64,000 nucleotides of DNA from Flavivirga sp. 57AJ16 (GCF_028736925.1 NZ_JAQZAT010000020.1:28303-92302); one strand, 5' to 3'; positions 1-9,631 are shown, counted from the stretch's first letter. Translations and numbers: made by a program. Notes: generated from the sequence alone by a model not told the origin.

Positions 1-32
1 ATTACAAGTGTTATATAGTGTGGATTTGTTTT

Positions 33-1382
33 CTACCTCTTTCCTAAATAATATACAGGTCCTGAAGGATCATTAAAGTCAATGTTAATAACATAGTTGC
101 CTGCTTCAACGGCAATATTGTTATCGGCATCTTGGTCTAAAATATTATCGCTATTGGCATCACCATAATCGCCGTTCCACTCATTGTTTTGCCTGAATTT
201 AATTTCGCCATCTAAAAGCGTTACATTTTCTGCAAACCAAACTCCCGGTTGTATTTCGGTTAAGCTAGCATCTGGAGTTTCACCCCAATTGTTGTAACCT
301 GAGCCAACTGCTCCCCAAAGGGTTGCCGGTTCAATGGCATACGAATTGTCCTTTAAATCCACTGTGACTAAATAATGGCCTTCTGTAACTGCAATATTAT
401 TATCGGCATCGGCATCTAAAACGCCATCGCTATTAGCGTCTCCTAAATCACTGCCCCATTCGTTGTTCATTCTGAGTTTAATTTCGCCATCAACAAGTCT
501 TACGCCAACTTTAAATGTATCTGTCGTATAATCATAATAAAGTTTGGCATCTGGAGTTTCGCCCCAATTGTTATAGCCAGAACCTACAATGCCCCATGAG
601 AAAGGTTCAATGGTATAAGAATTATCGTTTGTGTTTATGGTGATTTTATAATCTCCAGCGGTTACGGCAATATTGTTGTCTGGGTCGGCATCTAAAATAC
701 CATCGCCAGTAGCATCGCCTAAATCGCCGCCCCATGTGTTGTTTTCACGGAATTTAATTTCGCCATCAACTAAGTTTACATAAGAAACAATGACACCAGG
801 TGTTGAAGTCGTGTAGAATTTGCCATCGGCAAATGCGCCCCAGTTATTGTAACCTGAGCCAACAATACCCCATGAGGCTACTTCAAAAGCACCACCACCT
901 TCTACTATTTCAGGAAGTACAACGGTTAGTTCTTGAGTGTTGGAATATGACTCTGGACCGTCGGTTCCAACAAAAGCTTTAATTCTAAAATAGAGCTGGC
1001 CCGTATTTGGGTTCTCTGTATTTGGGTCGCTATCTAATCCTGCTGCTTCTGCGAAGCTTAACATTTGGCCGATTGTTATCGCTATTTCATTTCCAGTTGT
1101 TGTTCCTAGAGTAGCGGCATCGGTAAAATCGCCTAAAATAGAGTTTTCTAATTCGTAACTAACGTTAGTTGGGACACCAAAATTGGCATCTTCCCATGTG
1201 AAGCGCTCACCAATGTTATTGGATGCTGCTACCGTTAAAGTATATGCGTCTAAAAATGAATTTGAAAAGCTTATGCCTTCAGCAGGCTCTTGGGCAACAA
1301 ATACTAAGTCGTCATCCTGATCGCAGGATATAAATCCAATCACAGCAATAATTAAAAGCGATAAAATTTTTATATTTTTCAT
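33..1382 (-). CDS. susE: SusE/SusF-like starch-binding outer-membrane lipoprotein
   Basis: Surface glycan-binding lipoprotein of the starch locus. A signal peptide ends in a lipobox at Cys20 (GFISCDQDD). Residues about 25-155 resemble the SusE N-terminal Ig-like region. Then follow three tandem modules of about 90 residues (roughly 169-260, 262-352, 355-449). Each opens with WGxVGSGYNNWG and contains DGEIKxRxNNxW followed by an Asp-rich loop (such as DANSDGVLDADADNN) that looks calcium-binding. Aromatic-rich repeats fit binding of starch helices. The gene follows susD by 18 bp, so it is the last visible gene of a susC-susD-susE operon. Family assignment rests on order and module pattern; ligand specificity is inferred. 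Confidence 0.83.
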   Translation of the reverse strand: MKNIKILSLLIIAVIGFISCDQDDDLVFVAQEPAEGISFSNSFLDAYTLTVAASNNIGERFTWEDANFGVPTNVSYELENSILGDFTDAATLGTTTGNEIAITIGQMLSFAEAAGLDSDPNTENPNTGQLYFRIKAFVGTDGPESYSNTQELTVVLPEIVEGGGAFEVASWGIVGSGYNNWGAFADGKFYTTSTPGVIVSYVNLVDGEIKFRENNTWGGDLGDATGDGILDADPDNNIAVTAGDYKITINTNDNSYTIEPFSWGIVGSGYNNWGETPDAKLYYDYTTDTFKVGVRLVDGEIKLRMNNEWGSDLGDANSDGVLDADADNNIAVTEGHYLVTVDLKDNSYAIEPATLWGAVGSGYNNWGETPDASLTEIQPGVWFAENVTLLDGEIKFRQNNEWNGDYGDANSDNILDQDADNNIAVEAGNYVINIDFNDPSGPVYYLGKR

Positions 1383-1400
1383 AATAGTAATAATTAGTTT

Positions 1401-2957
1401 TTAATAACCTGGGTTTTGGGTTAAGTTGGGATTGGCTTGTAAGGCCGATGCAGGAATAGGGAATAGGTTATAAGTTGCAGGAATTGATGTTCCGTTTTTT
1501 ACGCCACCTTTCCATGGCCATAAATAGCTGCTTCCTGTGAACATGTTAAACCGAATTAGGTCGGTACGTCTATGCCCTTCGAGGTTTAATTCTCTTCCCC
1601 TTTCATCAATAATAAACTCTAGTGTTAATTCACTTTGGTTTATTGTACTGGCATTTGATCGCAATCTTACTTCGTTTACATATTGTAAAGCTGTATTCAT
1701 ATCGGTGCCAGCAGCATTTCTAATGGCACATTCGGCATACATTAAATATGCGTCTGCCAACCTAAATAGCGGAAAGTCTGTATTTGCAAAACCAGTAGCA
1801 GTGGATGCGCCTGTAGTGTTGGTGTTTCTAAACTTTATTGATGGATAACCATCGGTCCAGGTTTTATAGTCTTCCATTTCGTAATTGTGGCCTTCTGTCC
1901 AAAATAGGCCAGCTCTTACGTCGGTCGATGTTTCTAAATCTCCAAATAAGCCGTACCAAGCTTTTGATGATCTGTGCCCGCCCCAACCTTCGGTAGCTCC
2001 AAAGTCGGCTAGTGGCATAGTGGCTGAATTTAGACTTCCGTTAATAATGTAAGTTGTGTTACCAAAACTCTGACTAACGGCCGCATCTGCTATTAAAGGA
2101 AATATGATTTCTGGAGACGTATCGTTGTCTGCCGAAAAATTTAACACAAAATTCGTGGCTAAAGAATAATTTCCTGAATTAATTACTTTGTTGGCGTAAG
2201 TTGCTGCATCGGCATATCTGGCGGTACCCGAATAAACTTCAGCATTTAAAAATAGTTTGGCCAATAGCATTTGGGCGGCTCCATTTGTGGCTCTGCCGTA
2301 TGTGTTTGTAGGGAGTAAAATAGGTTCGATGTCCAATAGTTCGCTTTCAACATAATCAAATAATTCTTGACGCGACGCCTCGGGTAGCGATTCTGATTGA
2401 CCGAAATTTTCTTCGGTCGCCAAAACGCCTTTGCCAAAAACATCGATTAAATAAAAATATGCTAAAGCTCTAATGTAACGTACTTCGGAAATAACAACTT
2501 CTTTGTTTTCAACATCTACGTTTGGAAGAATTGAAAGCAAGTTGTTGCATTGTGGAATGGTAAAGAATATTCTGTTATAAAGGTATCTGAAGAATTTATT
2601 CTGATCTGTCCAATCTGTTGTAGTTGTTAATTGGTCCAGTCCATTATCTCCCCATCTGTTTTTCATAGCATCTGCCGCAAAATCCTGAAGATTTACAATA
2701 CCCCTTAAGAACGGTGATTCGCCGGCATCGTCACTAATATCCGAGCTTCCCGATCCTTGAGCGCCAGAAAGCGCAAATGATCCATACAGTCTAGATAGAA
2801 TGCCTTCAACCGCTTGAGGGTCCTGTTGTAAAAGTTCCTCCAGTGAAAGTTCTACCAATGGCTTGGTTTCTAGATCACTGGTACAGCTTATAGTTAGGGT
2901 GCTGAACAGCACTAAACCAAATAGTAATTTTAATATGTTATTTTTCATTGTTTTCAT
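1401..2957 (-). CDS. susD: RagB/SusD family nutrient-binding outer-membrane lipoprotein
   Basis: SusD-type lid protein that captures oligosaccharides at the cell surface and closes over the SusC channel. The 518 residues match the family length. The signal peptide ends at a lipobox (LTISCTSD). The TPR-like fold is indicated by segments such as ALAYFYLIDVFGKG and ATYANKVINSGNYSL, and the C-terminus has the usual ERGRELNLEGHRRTDLIRF and LFPIPASALQANPNLTQNPGY-like motifs. It sits 3 bp downstream of susC, so translation is probably coupled. With GH13, GH65 and GH97 genes opposite, the ligand is probably a malto-oligosaccharide. Confidence 0.95.
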   Translation of the reverse strand: MKTMKNNILKLLFGLVLFSTLTISCTSDLETKPLVELSLEELLQQDPQAVEGILSRLYGSFALSGAQGSGSSDISDDAGESPFLRGIVNLQDFAADAMKNRWGDNGLDQLTTTTDWTDQNKFFRYLYNRIFFTIPQCNNLLSILPNVDVENKEVVISEVRYIRALAYFYLIDVFGKGVLATEENFGQSESLPEASRQELFDYVESELLDIEPILLPTNTYGRATNGAAQMLLAKLFLNAEVYSGTARYADAATYANKVINSGNYSLATNFVLNFSADNDTSPEIIFPLIADAAVSQSFGNTTYIINGSLNSATMPLADFGATEGWGGHRSSKAWYGLFGDLETSTDVRAGLFWTEGHNYEMEDYKTWTDGYPSIKFRNTNTTGASTATGFANTDFPLFRLADAYLMYAECAIRNAAGTDMNTALQYVNEVRLRSNASTINQSELTLEFIIDERGRELNLEGHRRTDLIRFNMFTGSSYLWPWKGGVKNGTSIPATYNLFPIPASALQANPNLTQNPGY

Positions 2958-2960
2958 CTT

Positions 2961-5900
2961 TTAAAAATCAATATTTACTCCTAGGTTATAAACTGTTGGT
3001 CTTGGGTAAAAGTTCTTGTCTATACCATTAAAGTTTTCTGGGTCTTGCCCAGAGTAGTTCGTAACTATAAAAGGATTGTTAACTGCGCCGTATACTTTAA
3101 GTGTAACATTTTTTATAATATTGGAAAGGGTATGTCCCAATACAATATTTTCGCATCTTAGGAAAGATGCTCCTTCAATAAAATAATCGGAGTATTGTAC
3201 AGGGTCAACGATATCCGTAAATACAGGGTTTGCTTCACCTGTAAAGAAATTTAATTGGTTAAAGAATGAATTACCGTCTAACGACGTAGCATTTTCTATG
3301 GCGCCTTGTGAAAGTTTTCTAGAGTTGTAAATGTAGCCATCTAATTGCCCTCGTAGACTCGTGCTGAAATCCCAGTTTTTGTAATTTATGGAAAAACCAA
3401 ACCCAAATGTCCAATTGGGTTGCATGGGTTTATAGTATCTGTCGGCTTCTGTAATTCTTCCGTCATCGTTCAGGTCAACAAAAGCACCCAATATTGGATT
3501 GCCATTTTCATCATAAACCTGTTTGTGGACATACGCTGAACCTGCTTGCTCACCAATGGCATGTCTTAGTAGGAAATTTCCAGTTCCAATGTCCAGCCTA
3601 GCCTCATCCTTGTTTACGGTAATTTGTTGTACGCCTTTTAAATCGGTTACTTCGGTAATGTTGTATGAAAGGTTTCCGTTTAGATCTAAGCTAAAATCAT
3701 CGTTCTGAACAGGGTTTAGGTTTAAGTTCATTTCGAAACCTTTACTTTCTGTTGATCCAACGTTTTGAATAATTTGATCGCTTAGTGCTTGCCCAGGCGG
3801 AACACCTGTTAACACCAATAAATCTTTTGTATCTCTTTTAAAAATGTCGAAAGATCCAGATAACATACTGTTGTCGAAAAAATCAAAATCAATCCCAGCA
3901 TTATAAGTGGTCGTTTTTTCCCAAGTCAGGTCTGGATTAAATTCTTTGGCATTATAAAGGTTAACACCACTAATGTACTGACTTTGCTGCGACCCAATTT
4001 CGAATAATGGGATAGAAGGGTAAAAACCTACTTGCCCCGAAATATCCTGCTGACCTGTTTCTCCCCAGCCAATCCTTATTTTAAAATCGTTTACAAAGGT
4101 GACATCTTTTAAGAAGTTTTCCTCCTTTACTTTCCATGCTACAGCAGCAGATGGAAAATATCCCCAGCGATTCTCTTGGGTGAAAAATGAAGAAGCATCA
4201 GCCCTAAAAGAGGCCGTTAGTAAGTACTTGTTGGCCAGGTTTATATTAGCCCTTCCAAAGAATGATTGTAAATTTAGTTCGTTAAAGTATCTGTTGTTTG
4301 GGTTGTTAGGGTTTATGTTTCTTACGCGGTCTCCGGTTATACCATCTCCGTCTAAATCATAATCCTCACCTAGTGTACCAGAGTCGCTGTATGCTGGGTC
4401 GGCCGTAAATTCATCTTTATAACCATCGTTCTTAAAATTTTGGTAGGAATAACCAGCTTGTATATCAAAGTTATTAATAAAGAAATCATCAAACTCTTTG
4501 CGATACGCCAAATAAGACTCCATAGTAGTATTTGTAATATGTTGGTTCTCACCAAAGCTTTTACCTGGTTGAAGTATGTAACTACCATTCGGTAATGGGT
4601 TGTTTGGGTCGGCACTGCTTACCTGCGTATAGCTATTTACTGCGCCATCGGAAAAAGTTTCTTCTATTTCAGCTCTGGAAGCTTCCAGACCTAGATTCAC
4701 TACTGCCCTTAATTCCGGAAGAAAATGGAATTTATAATCCAATTCAAGATTTCCCAGTAAACGTTTAACCTTTTCTGGACGTGATCTTTGGAGTAGCACA
4801 GCTAATGGATTAGTAGATCCTATTTTTTCATTGGGTGCATTAGGGTCGTTGGAAGGTCTGAGTTGCTGATAGAAACCACCAAAAATGGAGTTTCCATCAT
4901 AAATAGGCTTTGTAGGATCCATGGAAACAGAGCCTCCAATGGCAGCCCCTTCGTCAACCGAATTTTTTTCTACGGCAGTCCCTTTAGCATTTAAATCTAT
5001 TTTTAAATGATCATCAAAAAGTTTTGGAGATAATCTTATTGACCCTGTAATCCTTTCATAGTCATTAGTTTTTACAACACCTTCCGTTTCATTGTAACCT
5101 ATAGAGGCCCTAAAAGGTATTTTTTCGAGTAAATTAGCCCTTACACCAAAATTATAATCTTTAGTAATTGCCGTTCTATATATGGCATCTTGCCAATCTG
5201 AATTATAAAGAGCGCGATCACCACTAGGGGTATTGATAATAAGCGCAGGTGTTTCATTAGTGTCTACGCTACCTAGAGGTACTCCTAGGCTATTATAGCC
5301 TTCAGGAAAGTACATATTAATAAATTTAGCAAACGTAACGCCATCCATAACTTTCACTTGGTTCTTAGAGCTGATATTGCTAAAAGACGTTCTAGCTGAA
5401 AAATTAAATTTAGCCTCACCCGAAGTTCCTTTTTTTGTGGTAATGATTAATACCCCATTGGAAGCTCTTGATCCATAAATGGCGGTTGCCGATGCGTCTT
5501 TAAGAATGCTGAAGCTTTCAATATCGTTTGGGTTTATTAAACTAAGAGGGTTTCCAACTCCGGCAACACCTCCGTTATCCAACGGAACGCCATCAATTAC
5601 AATTAATGGCGAGTTGTTTCCCGATAATGATGAACCACCTCGAATTCTAATGTTTGGTGCAGCATCTGGTTGTCCACCGGCACTGGTAATTCTAACACCG
5701 GCAGCCTTACCCTGAAGTAGTTGGTCTGGGGAAACTACGGCCCCTTGATTGAAGTCTTTAGAGGATACTACATCAACCGAGCCGGTTAAATCTTCTTTCT
5801 TTACGCTACCGTAGCCTATAATTACAATTTCTTCAAGTAGCGCAGTGTCTTCTGTTAGTACAACGTTCAATGTTGCTTGCCCTGTGTAGGTTATTTCTTT

Positions 5901-6137
5901 TGGTTGGTAACCTACAAAGGTAAATACAATAACGTCTCCGTTATTAACTTCAATTTTATACTCTCCATCAAAGTCTGTTGCCGTACCGTTAGAGGTGCCT
6001 TTTATAACAACATTAACTCCAGGGAGCGGAAGGGAAGTTGATTGTTCTGTTACCGTTCCTTTTAAACTGTTTTGCCCAAATAGAAAAACAGGCAGTATAA
6101 GCATAAAAAACAGCAAACTTTTAGTAGTAGTTTTCAT
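2961..6137 (-). CDS. susC: SusC/RagA family TonB-linked outer-membrane transporter
   Basis: TonB-dependent beta-barrel importing malto-oligosaccharides. The 1058 residues contain, in order: a signal peptide, a carboxypeptidase-regulatory-like domain (about 24-100, GTVTEQSTSLPLPGVNVVIKG), a plug domain (about 115-230, with SFSILKDASATAIYGSRASN, the SusC signature), and a large barrel ending in the aromatic terminus NIDF. It leads the susC-susD-susE operon and is divergent from lacI. The 250-bp gap holds two LacI-type palindromes, so repression by the adjacent LacI protein is likely. Function is inferred from family and locus. Confidence 0.96.
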   Translation of the reverse strand: MKTTTKSLLFFMLILPVFLFGQNSLKGTVTEQSTSLPLPGVNVVIKGTSNGTATDFDGEYKIEVNNGDVIVFTFVGYQPKEITYTGQATLNVVLTEDTALLEEIVIIGYGSVKKEDLTGSVDVVSSKDFNQGAVVSPDQLLQGKAAGVRITSAGGQPDAAPNIRIRGGSSLSGNNSPLIVIDGVPLDNGGVAGVGNPLSLINPNDIESFSILKDASATAIYGSRASNGVLIITTKKGTSGEAKFNFSARTSFSNISSKNQVKVMDGVTFAKFINMYFPEGYNSLGVPLGSVDTNETPALIINTPSGDRALYNSDWQDAIYRTAITKDYNFGVRANLLEKIPFRASIGYNETEGVVKTNDYERITGSIRLSPKLFDDHLKIDLNAKGTAVEKNSVDEGAAIGGSVSMDPTKPIYDGNSIFGGFYQQLRPSNDPNAPNEKIGSTNPLAVLLQRSRPEKVKRLLGNLELDYKFHFLPELRAVVNLGLEASRAEIEETFSDGAVNSYTQVSSADPNNPLPNGSYILQPGKSFGENQHITNTTMESYLAYRKEFDDFFINNFDIQAGYSYQNFKNDGYKDEFTADPAYSDSGTLGEDYDLDGDGITGDRVRNINPNNPNNRYFNELNLQSFFGRANINLANKYLLTASFRADASSFFTQENRWGYFPSAAVAWKVKEENFLKDVTFVNDFKIRIGWGETGQQDISGQVGFYPSIPLFEIGSQQSQYISGVNLYNAKEFNPDLTWEKTTTYNAGIDFDFFDNSMLSGSFDIFKRDTKDLLVLTGVPPGQALSDQIIQNVGSTESKGFEMNLNLNPVQNDDFSLDLNGNLSYNITEVTDLKGVQQITVNKDEARLDIGTGNFLLRHAIGEQAGSAYVHKQVYDENGNPILGAFVDLNDDGRITEADRYYKPMQPNWTFGFGFSINYKNWDFSTSLRGQLDGYIYNSRKLSQGAIENATSLDGNSFFNQLNFFTGEANPVFTDIVDPVQYSDYFIEGASFLRCENIVLGHTLSNIIKNVTLKVYGAVNNPFIVTNYSGQDPENFNGIDKNFYPRPTVYNLGVNIDF

Positions 6138-6171
6138 ATTATTTAGTTAAATAATGAATTGAATAGTTTAG

Positions 6172-6189
6172 TTATATTTTCACTTCTCA
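6172..6189. promoter_or_regulatory. 18-bp motif shared by the susC and transporter leaders (copy 1)
   Basis: The sequence TTATATTTTCACTTCTCA lies in the susC leader, 35 bp upstream of the susC start codon, and recurs exactly at 7517-7534 ahead of the MFS gene. Exact sharing between the two maltose-locus leaders suggests a common regulator site or conserved leader element; which one is not known. Confidence 0.5.
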
Positions 6190-6246
6190 ACTCAAACTTA
6201 TGTAAAGAAAATGTTAAGGAATAATTTTTAATTACGAAATTTTTAG

Positions 6247-6260
6247 CGAAAACGTTTTCG
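6247..6260. promoter_or_regulatory. LacI-family operator, perfect palindrome
   Basis: CGAAAACGTTTTCG is a perfect 14-bp palindrome with the central CG typical of LacI/GalR operators. It lies between susC (109 bp away) and lacI (127 bp away), where a repressor could act on both promoters. Confidence 0.75.
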
Positions 6261-6321
6261 TGTTGATAACTTCTTAATAAAACATGTTAAAAAATAATAA
6301 AATCGTATATATGGGCATTTG

Positions 6322-6335
6322 GGAAAATGTTTTCT
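6322..6335. promoter_or_regulatory. Second, imperfect LacI-type operator
   Basis: GGAAAATGTTTTCT keeps the GAAAA/TTTTC half-sites of the perfect palindrome at 6247-6260, with a TG centre. The two centres are 75 bp apart, close to seven helical turns, a spacing that would suit looping by a LacI-family protein. Confidence 0.45.
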
Positions 6336-6387
6336 TAATTTTATAAAAAGATGTAAATAATTGTTACTTTTCGATGAATTATATGTC

Positions 6388-7461
6388 ATGAAAAAAAGAA
6401 TAACACTAAAACAAATAGCAAAGGAATTAGATGTTTCTGTATCAACGGTCTCAAAGGCATTGAGTGGAAGCAGTGAAATTAGTGAAGATACCACTCAAAA
6501 AATACAGGCCTTTGCTAAGCTTTATAAGTACAGGCCAAATAATATTGCCCTTAGTTTAAAAAACAGAAAAACAAAGACCATAGGCATTTTAATTCCAGAA
6601 ATTGTACATCATTTTTTTTCTACGGTAATAAGAGGGATAGAAAGAGTAGCCAACCGTAGAGGTTACAATGTTATTGTTGGCTTGTCCAACGAGTCCTTTA
6701 CTAAGGAAATCATTAATATGGAAATGCTTGCCAATGGTAGCATTGATGGGTTTATCCTTTCTATTTCAAAAGAAACTTTATTGAAGCAAGATTACCACCA
6801 TTTTCATGCAACTATAAACCAAGGTATACCAATTGTTATGTTTGACAGGGTGGTAAGTGAAGTAGCATGTGATAAAGTCATAGTTGACGATTTTAATGGT
6901 GCCGTAAAAGCAGTTAGTAAGCTTATTGAAAACAACTGCAAAAACATAGCGCTTATAACCACAATGGATTATATTAGTGTAGGGAAACTAAGAACTCAAG
7001 GATATCTGGAGGCTTTAGAACATCACAACATAGTCCCCGACACCAATATGATTTTAAAAATAGACGACAGTTTAAACGTAGAATATCATTTGGAATTATT
7101 AGAGGATGAAATAGCCCAATTTTTAAAAAACAACCCCAAAATTGATGGCGTTTTTGCTGTTAATGAGTTGTATGCTGTAACCGCTATGAAGGTGGCTAAA
7201 AAATTAGGATTTGATGTTCCCAACGATATTCAGGTCATTGGTTTTACGGATGGTGTGTTGTCAAAACATGCCACGCCAAGTTTAACCACGGTAAGTCAGC
7301 ATGGTCAAAAAATGGGTGAACAAGCAGCAAATTTATTAATAGAAAGGTTGGAGGCCGAAGACACGCAGAGTGAGCAATATTTCAGTAACAACAACGAAAA
7401 ACGTGATTTTATAAAGGTGGTTATTGAGACCGAAATTATTGAAAGAGAATCAACTAAATAA
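6388..7461 (+). CDS. LacI/GalR family transcriptional regulator of the maltose locus
   Basis: A 357-residue regulator starting at ATG 6388 (MKKRITLKQIAKELD); the frame is open upstream to a TTG at 6361, but the LacI HTH begins exactly at 6388. The helix-turn-helix is at residues 5-27 (LKQIAKELDVSVSTVSKALS) with the hinge region after it. A periplasmic-binding-like sensor follows (TIGILIPEIVHHFFSTVIRG to GFTDGVLSKHATPSLTTVSQ). Its position between the Sus operon and the transporter/enzyme operon, next to two operator-like palindromes, indicates local control by a maltose-derived signal. The effector is not visible in the sequence. Confidence 0.93.
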   Translation: MKKRITLKQIAKELDVSVSTVSKALSGSSEISEDTTQKIQAFAKLYKYRPNNIALSLKNRKTKTIGILIPEIVHHFFSTVIRGIERVANRRGYNVIVGLSNESFTKEIINMEMLANGSIDGFILSISKETLLKQDYHHFHATINQGIPIVMFDRVVSEVACDKVIVDDFNGAVKAVSKLIENNCKNIALITTMDYISVGKLRTQGYLEALEHHNIVPDTNMILKIDDSLNVEYHLELLEDEIAQFLKNNPKIDGVFAVNELYAVTAMKVAKKLGFDVPNDIQVIGFTDGVLSKHATPSLTTVSQHGQKMGEQAANLLIERLEAEDTQSEQYFSNNNEKRDFIKVVIETEIIERESTK

Positions 7462-7508
7462 AAATTTATTTGGAAGAATAAAAATCTTTTCTATATCTTT
7501 GACGCGAA

Positions 7509-7547
7509 ATCAAAACTTATATTTTCACTTCTCACATAAGTTTTGAT
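7509..7547. promoter_or_regulatory. Inverted repeat around the shared leader motif, upstream of the transporter operon
   Basis: ATCAAAACTTAT (7509-7520) and ATAAGTTTTGAT (7536-7547) form a perfect 12-bp inverted repeat with a 15-nt spacer. The spacer and left arm contain the 18-bp motif (7517-7534) also found at 6172-6189 ahead of susC. It lies 47 bp before the MFS start codon, suiting a dyad operator or an RNA hairpin in the leader. Confidence 0.55.
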
Positions 7548-7593
7548 AAGTAAGTATCGCTTATCAAATAGTATTAATTAAATATACTATTTA

Positions 7594-8952
7594 ATGGAAA
7601 AGCGTAAGTTAAGTTTCTTGGAAATTTGGAACATGAGTTTCGGGTTTTTAGGAATCCAGATGGGGTTCGCCCTTCAAAATGCCAATGCCAGTAGAGTACT
7701 TCAAATTTTCGGAGCCGACGTTCACGAACTGTCGTGGTTTTGGATAATTGCACCTTTAATGGGATTAATAGTCCAACCAATTATTGGTCATTACAGTGAT
7801 AAAACTTGGGGACGGTTTGGTAGACGCAAACCTTATTTTTTGGTAGGTGCCATTTTCGCTTCTTTAGGTTTAGTGCTTATGCCACAGGCGAATATGTTCA
7901 TTGCTTTTTTACCCGCACTTTGGGTAGGGGCAGGTATGCTGATGATTATGGATGCGTCGTTCAACATTGCCATGGAGCCGTTTCGAGCTTTAGTTGGTGA
8001 TAATTTAAGAACAGACCAACGTACTTTTGGGTTTAGCGTTCAAACGGCACTTATTGGTTTTGGGGCTGTAATTGGATCTTGGTTGCCATATGCTTTAGCG
8101 AATTGGTTTGGTTTTTCAAATGAAACTATTGATGGAGCGGTACCATCAAATTTGATTTGGTCGTTTGTTATTGGGGCCATTGTTTTGATCGTTTCCATTT
8201 TAATTACTGTTATAACAACTAAAGAGTATTCCCCGGAACAGTTGGCGCTTATTGAAAAACAAAAGGCGCAATCCGATGAAATTGAAATAGTGGATAAAGA
8301 AAAGGAGTCTAGTTTACTGGATATCTTTGAAGACTTTAAAAAAATGCCCCTCACTATGCGTCAATTAAGTTGGGTGCAATTCTTTTCATGGTTTGGTTTG
8401 TTCGGTATGTGGGTGTTTGCAACACCTGCCATAGCTCAGCATACTTATGGTTTGCCTTATACGGACAGTAGCAGCCCTGCCTATCAAAAAGCAGGCGATT
8501 GGGTAGGTATATTGTTCGGTGTTTACAATTTAGTTTCTGCATTTTATGCTTTCGCATTACCATACATCGCCAAAAAAATAGGAAGGAAAAAAACACATGC
8601 AGCTTCTCTTATTATAGGCGGTATAGGGTTGCTTTCAATCTACTTAATGCCCGATAAAAATTGGCTTATTATATCCATGGTTGGCGTGGGTATTGCCTGG
8701 GGCAGTATTTTGGCCATGCCCTATGCGATTTTGGCAGGTTCTATTTCACCCAAAAAGATGGGGGTTTATATGGGGATTTTCAATTTTTTCATTGTAATGC
8801 CACAAATTATCAATGCTTTAATTGGTGGTCCGCTTGTAAAATATGCTTATGGCAACCATGCCATATTCGCTTTAATAATGAGCGGTATAAGTTTTTTAAT
8901 TGCGGCATCTTTAGTATTTAAGGTTAAGGATGTTGATGATGTTGTACAATAG
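7594..8952 (+). CDS. MFS sugar transporter (GPH/SUC type), probable maltose:cation symporter
   Basis: Inner-membrane transporter of 452 residues with about 12 hydrophobic segments. The loop after the second segment has the MFS signature GHYSDKTWGRFGRRKPY, typical of the glycoside-pentoside-hexuronide/sucrose-type branch, and a long cytoplasmic loop (about 205-255) separates the halves. It is the first gene of a rightward operon that continues with beta-phosphoglucomutase and a GH65 phosphorylase. That context makes maltose or short malto-oligosaccharides the likely substrate. The 132-bp leader holds an inverted repeat with a motif shared with susC. Confidence 0.9.
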   Translation: MEKRKLSFLEIWNMSFGFLGIQMGFALQNANASRVLQIFGADVHELSWFWIIAPLMGLIVQPIIGHYSDKTWGRFGRRKPYFLVGAIFASLGLVLMPQANMFIAFLPALWVGAGMLMIMDASFNIAMEPFRALVGDNLRTDQRTFGFSVQTALIGFGAVIGSWLPYALANWFGFSNETIDGAVPSNLIWSFVIGAIVLIVSILITVITTKEYSPEQLALIEKQKAQSDEIEIVDKEKESSLLDIFEDFKKMPLTMRQLSWVQFFSWFGLFGMWVFATPAIAQHTYGLPYTDSSSPAYQKAGDWVGILFGVYNLVSAFYAFALPYIAKKIGRKKTHAASLIIGGIGLLSIYLMPDKNWLIISMVGVGIAWGSILAMPYAILAGSISPKKMGVYMGIFNFFIVMPQIINALIGGPLVKYAYGNHAIFALIMSGISFLIAASLVFKVKDVDDVVQ

Positions 8953-8965
8953 AACAAAGAATATA

Positions 8966-9631
8966 ATGAATAACAAAATAGGAGTCATTTTCGATTTAGA
9001 CGGTGTCATAGTAGATACCGCAAAATATCATTTTTTGGCATGGAAAAATCTTGCCGATGCATTGGGTTTTGAGTTTACAAAAAAACATAACGAATTGCTT
9101 AAAGGGGTTAGTAGAGTTCGGTCTTTAGACATTTTATTGAGTATTGGAAACGTTAAACTTTCCGAAGAAAAAAAGCAGGAGTTTTTAGTTTGTAAGAACA
9201 AAGAGTATCTCGAATTCATAAAAAAAATGAATTCAAGTGAAATTCTTCCGGGTGCACTGGAGTTGCTCAATACTTTGGATGCGCTGGGAATAAAGTACGT
9301 TCTCGGTTCGGCAAGTAAAAATGCACCACTTATTTTAAAACAAGTTGGACTTTTCAATCGATTCGCTGGTATTGTTGACGGTAACAGTGTTTCTAAAGCT
9401 AAGCCAGACCCCGAGGTGTTTTTAATTGGGGCAGAAAAGTTAAATCTACAGCCAGAACAGTGCATCGTTTTTGAAGATGCTATTGCAGGAATCGAAGCGG
9501 CTAATACAGCAAACATGATTTCAATTGGTGTTGGCGATAAAGAGACACTTGAAAAAGCCGATTTCCATTTTGAGAGTTTGACGGAGGTGACTGCCAATTT
9601 TATAAAAGAGTTAGTTAAAAGAGTTAGTTAA
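8966..9631 (+). CDS. pgmB: Beta-phosphoglucomutase (HAD family)
   Basis: Converts beta-D-glucose-1-phosphate to glucose-6-phosphate, draining the product of the GH65 phosphorylase encoded next. The start is taken at ATG 8966 (MNNKIGVIFDLDG) because the extension back to 8930 overlaps the transporter gene and precedes the HAD fold. HAD motif I is FDLDGVIVDT, with nucleophile and acid/base Asp near residues 10 and 12. The cap domain follows, then GSASKN (motif II), the conserved Lys in SKAKPDPEVF, and VFEDAIAGIEAA (motif IV). Length of 221 residues is normal. It lies between transporter and phosphorylase in one apparent operon. Confidence 0.95.
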   Translation: MNNKIGVIFDLDGVIVDTAKYHFLAWKNLADALGFEFTKKHNELLKGVSRVRSLDILLSIGNVKLSEEKKQEFLVCKNKEYLEFIKKMNSSEILPGALELLNTLDALGIKYVLGSASKNAPLILKQVGLFNRFAGIVDGNSVSKAKPDPEVFLIGAEKLNLQPEQCIVFEDAIAGIEAANTANMISIGVGDKETLEKADFHFESLTEVTANFIKELVKRVS

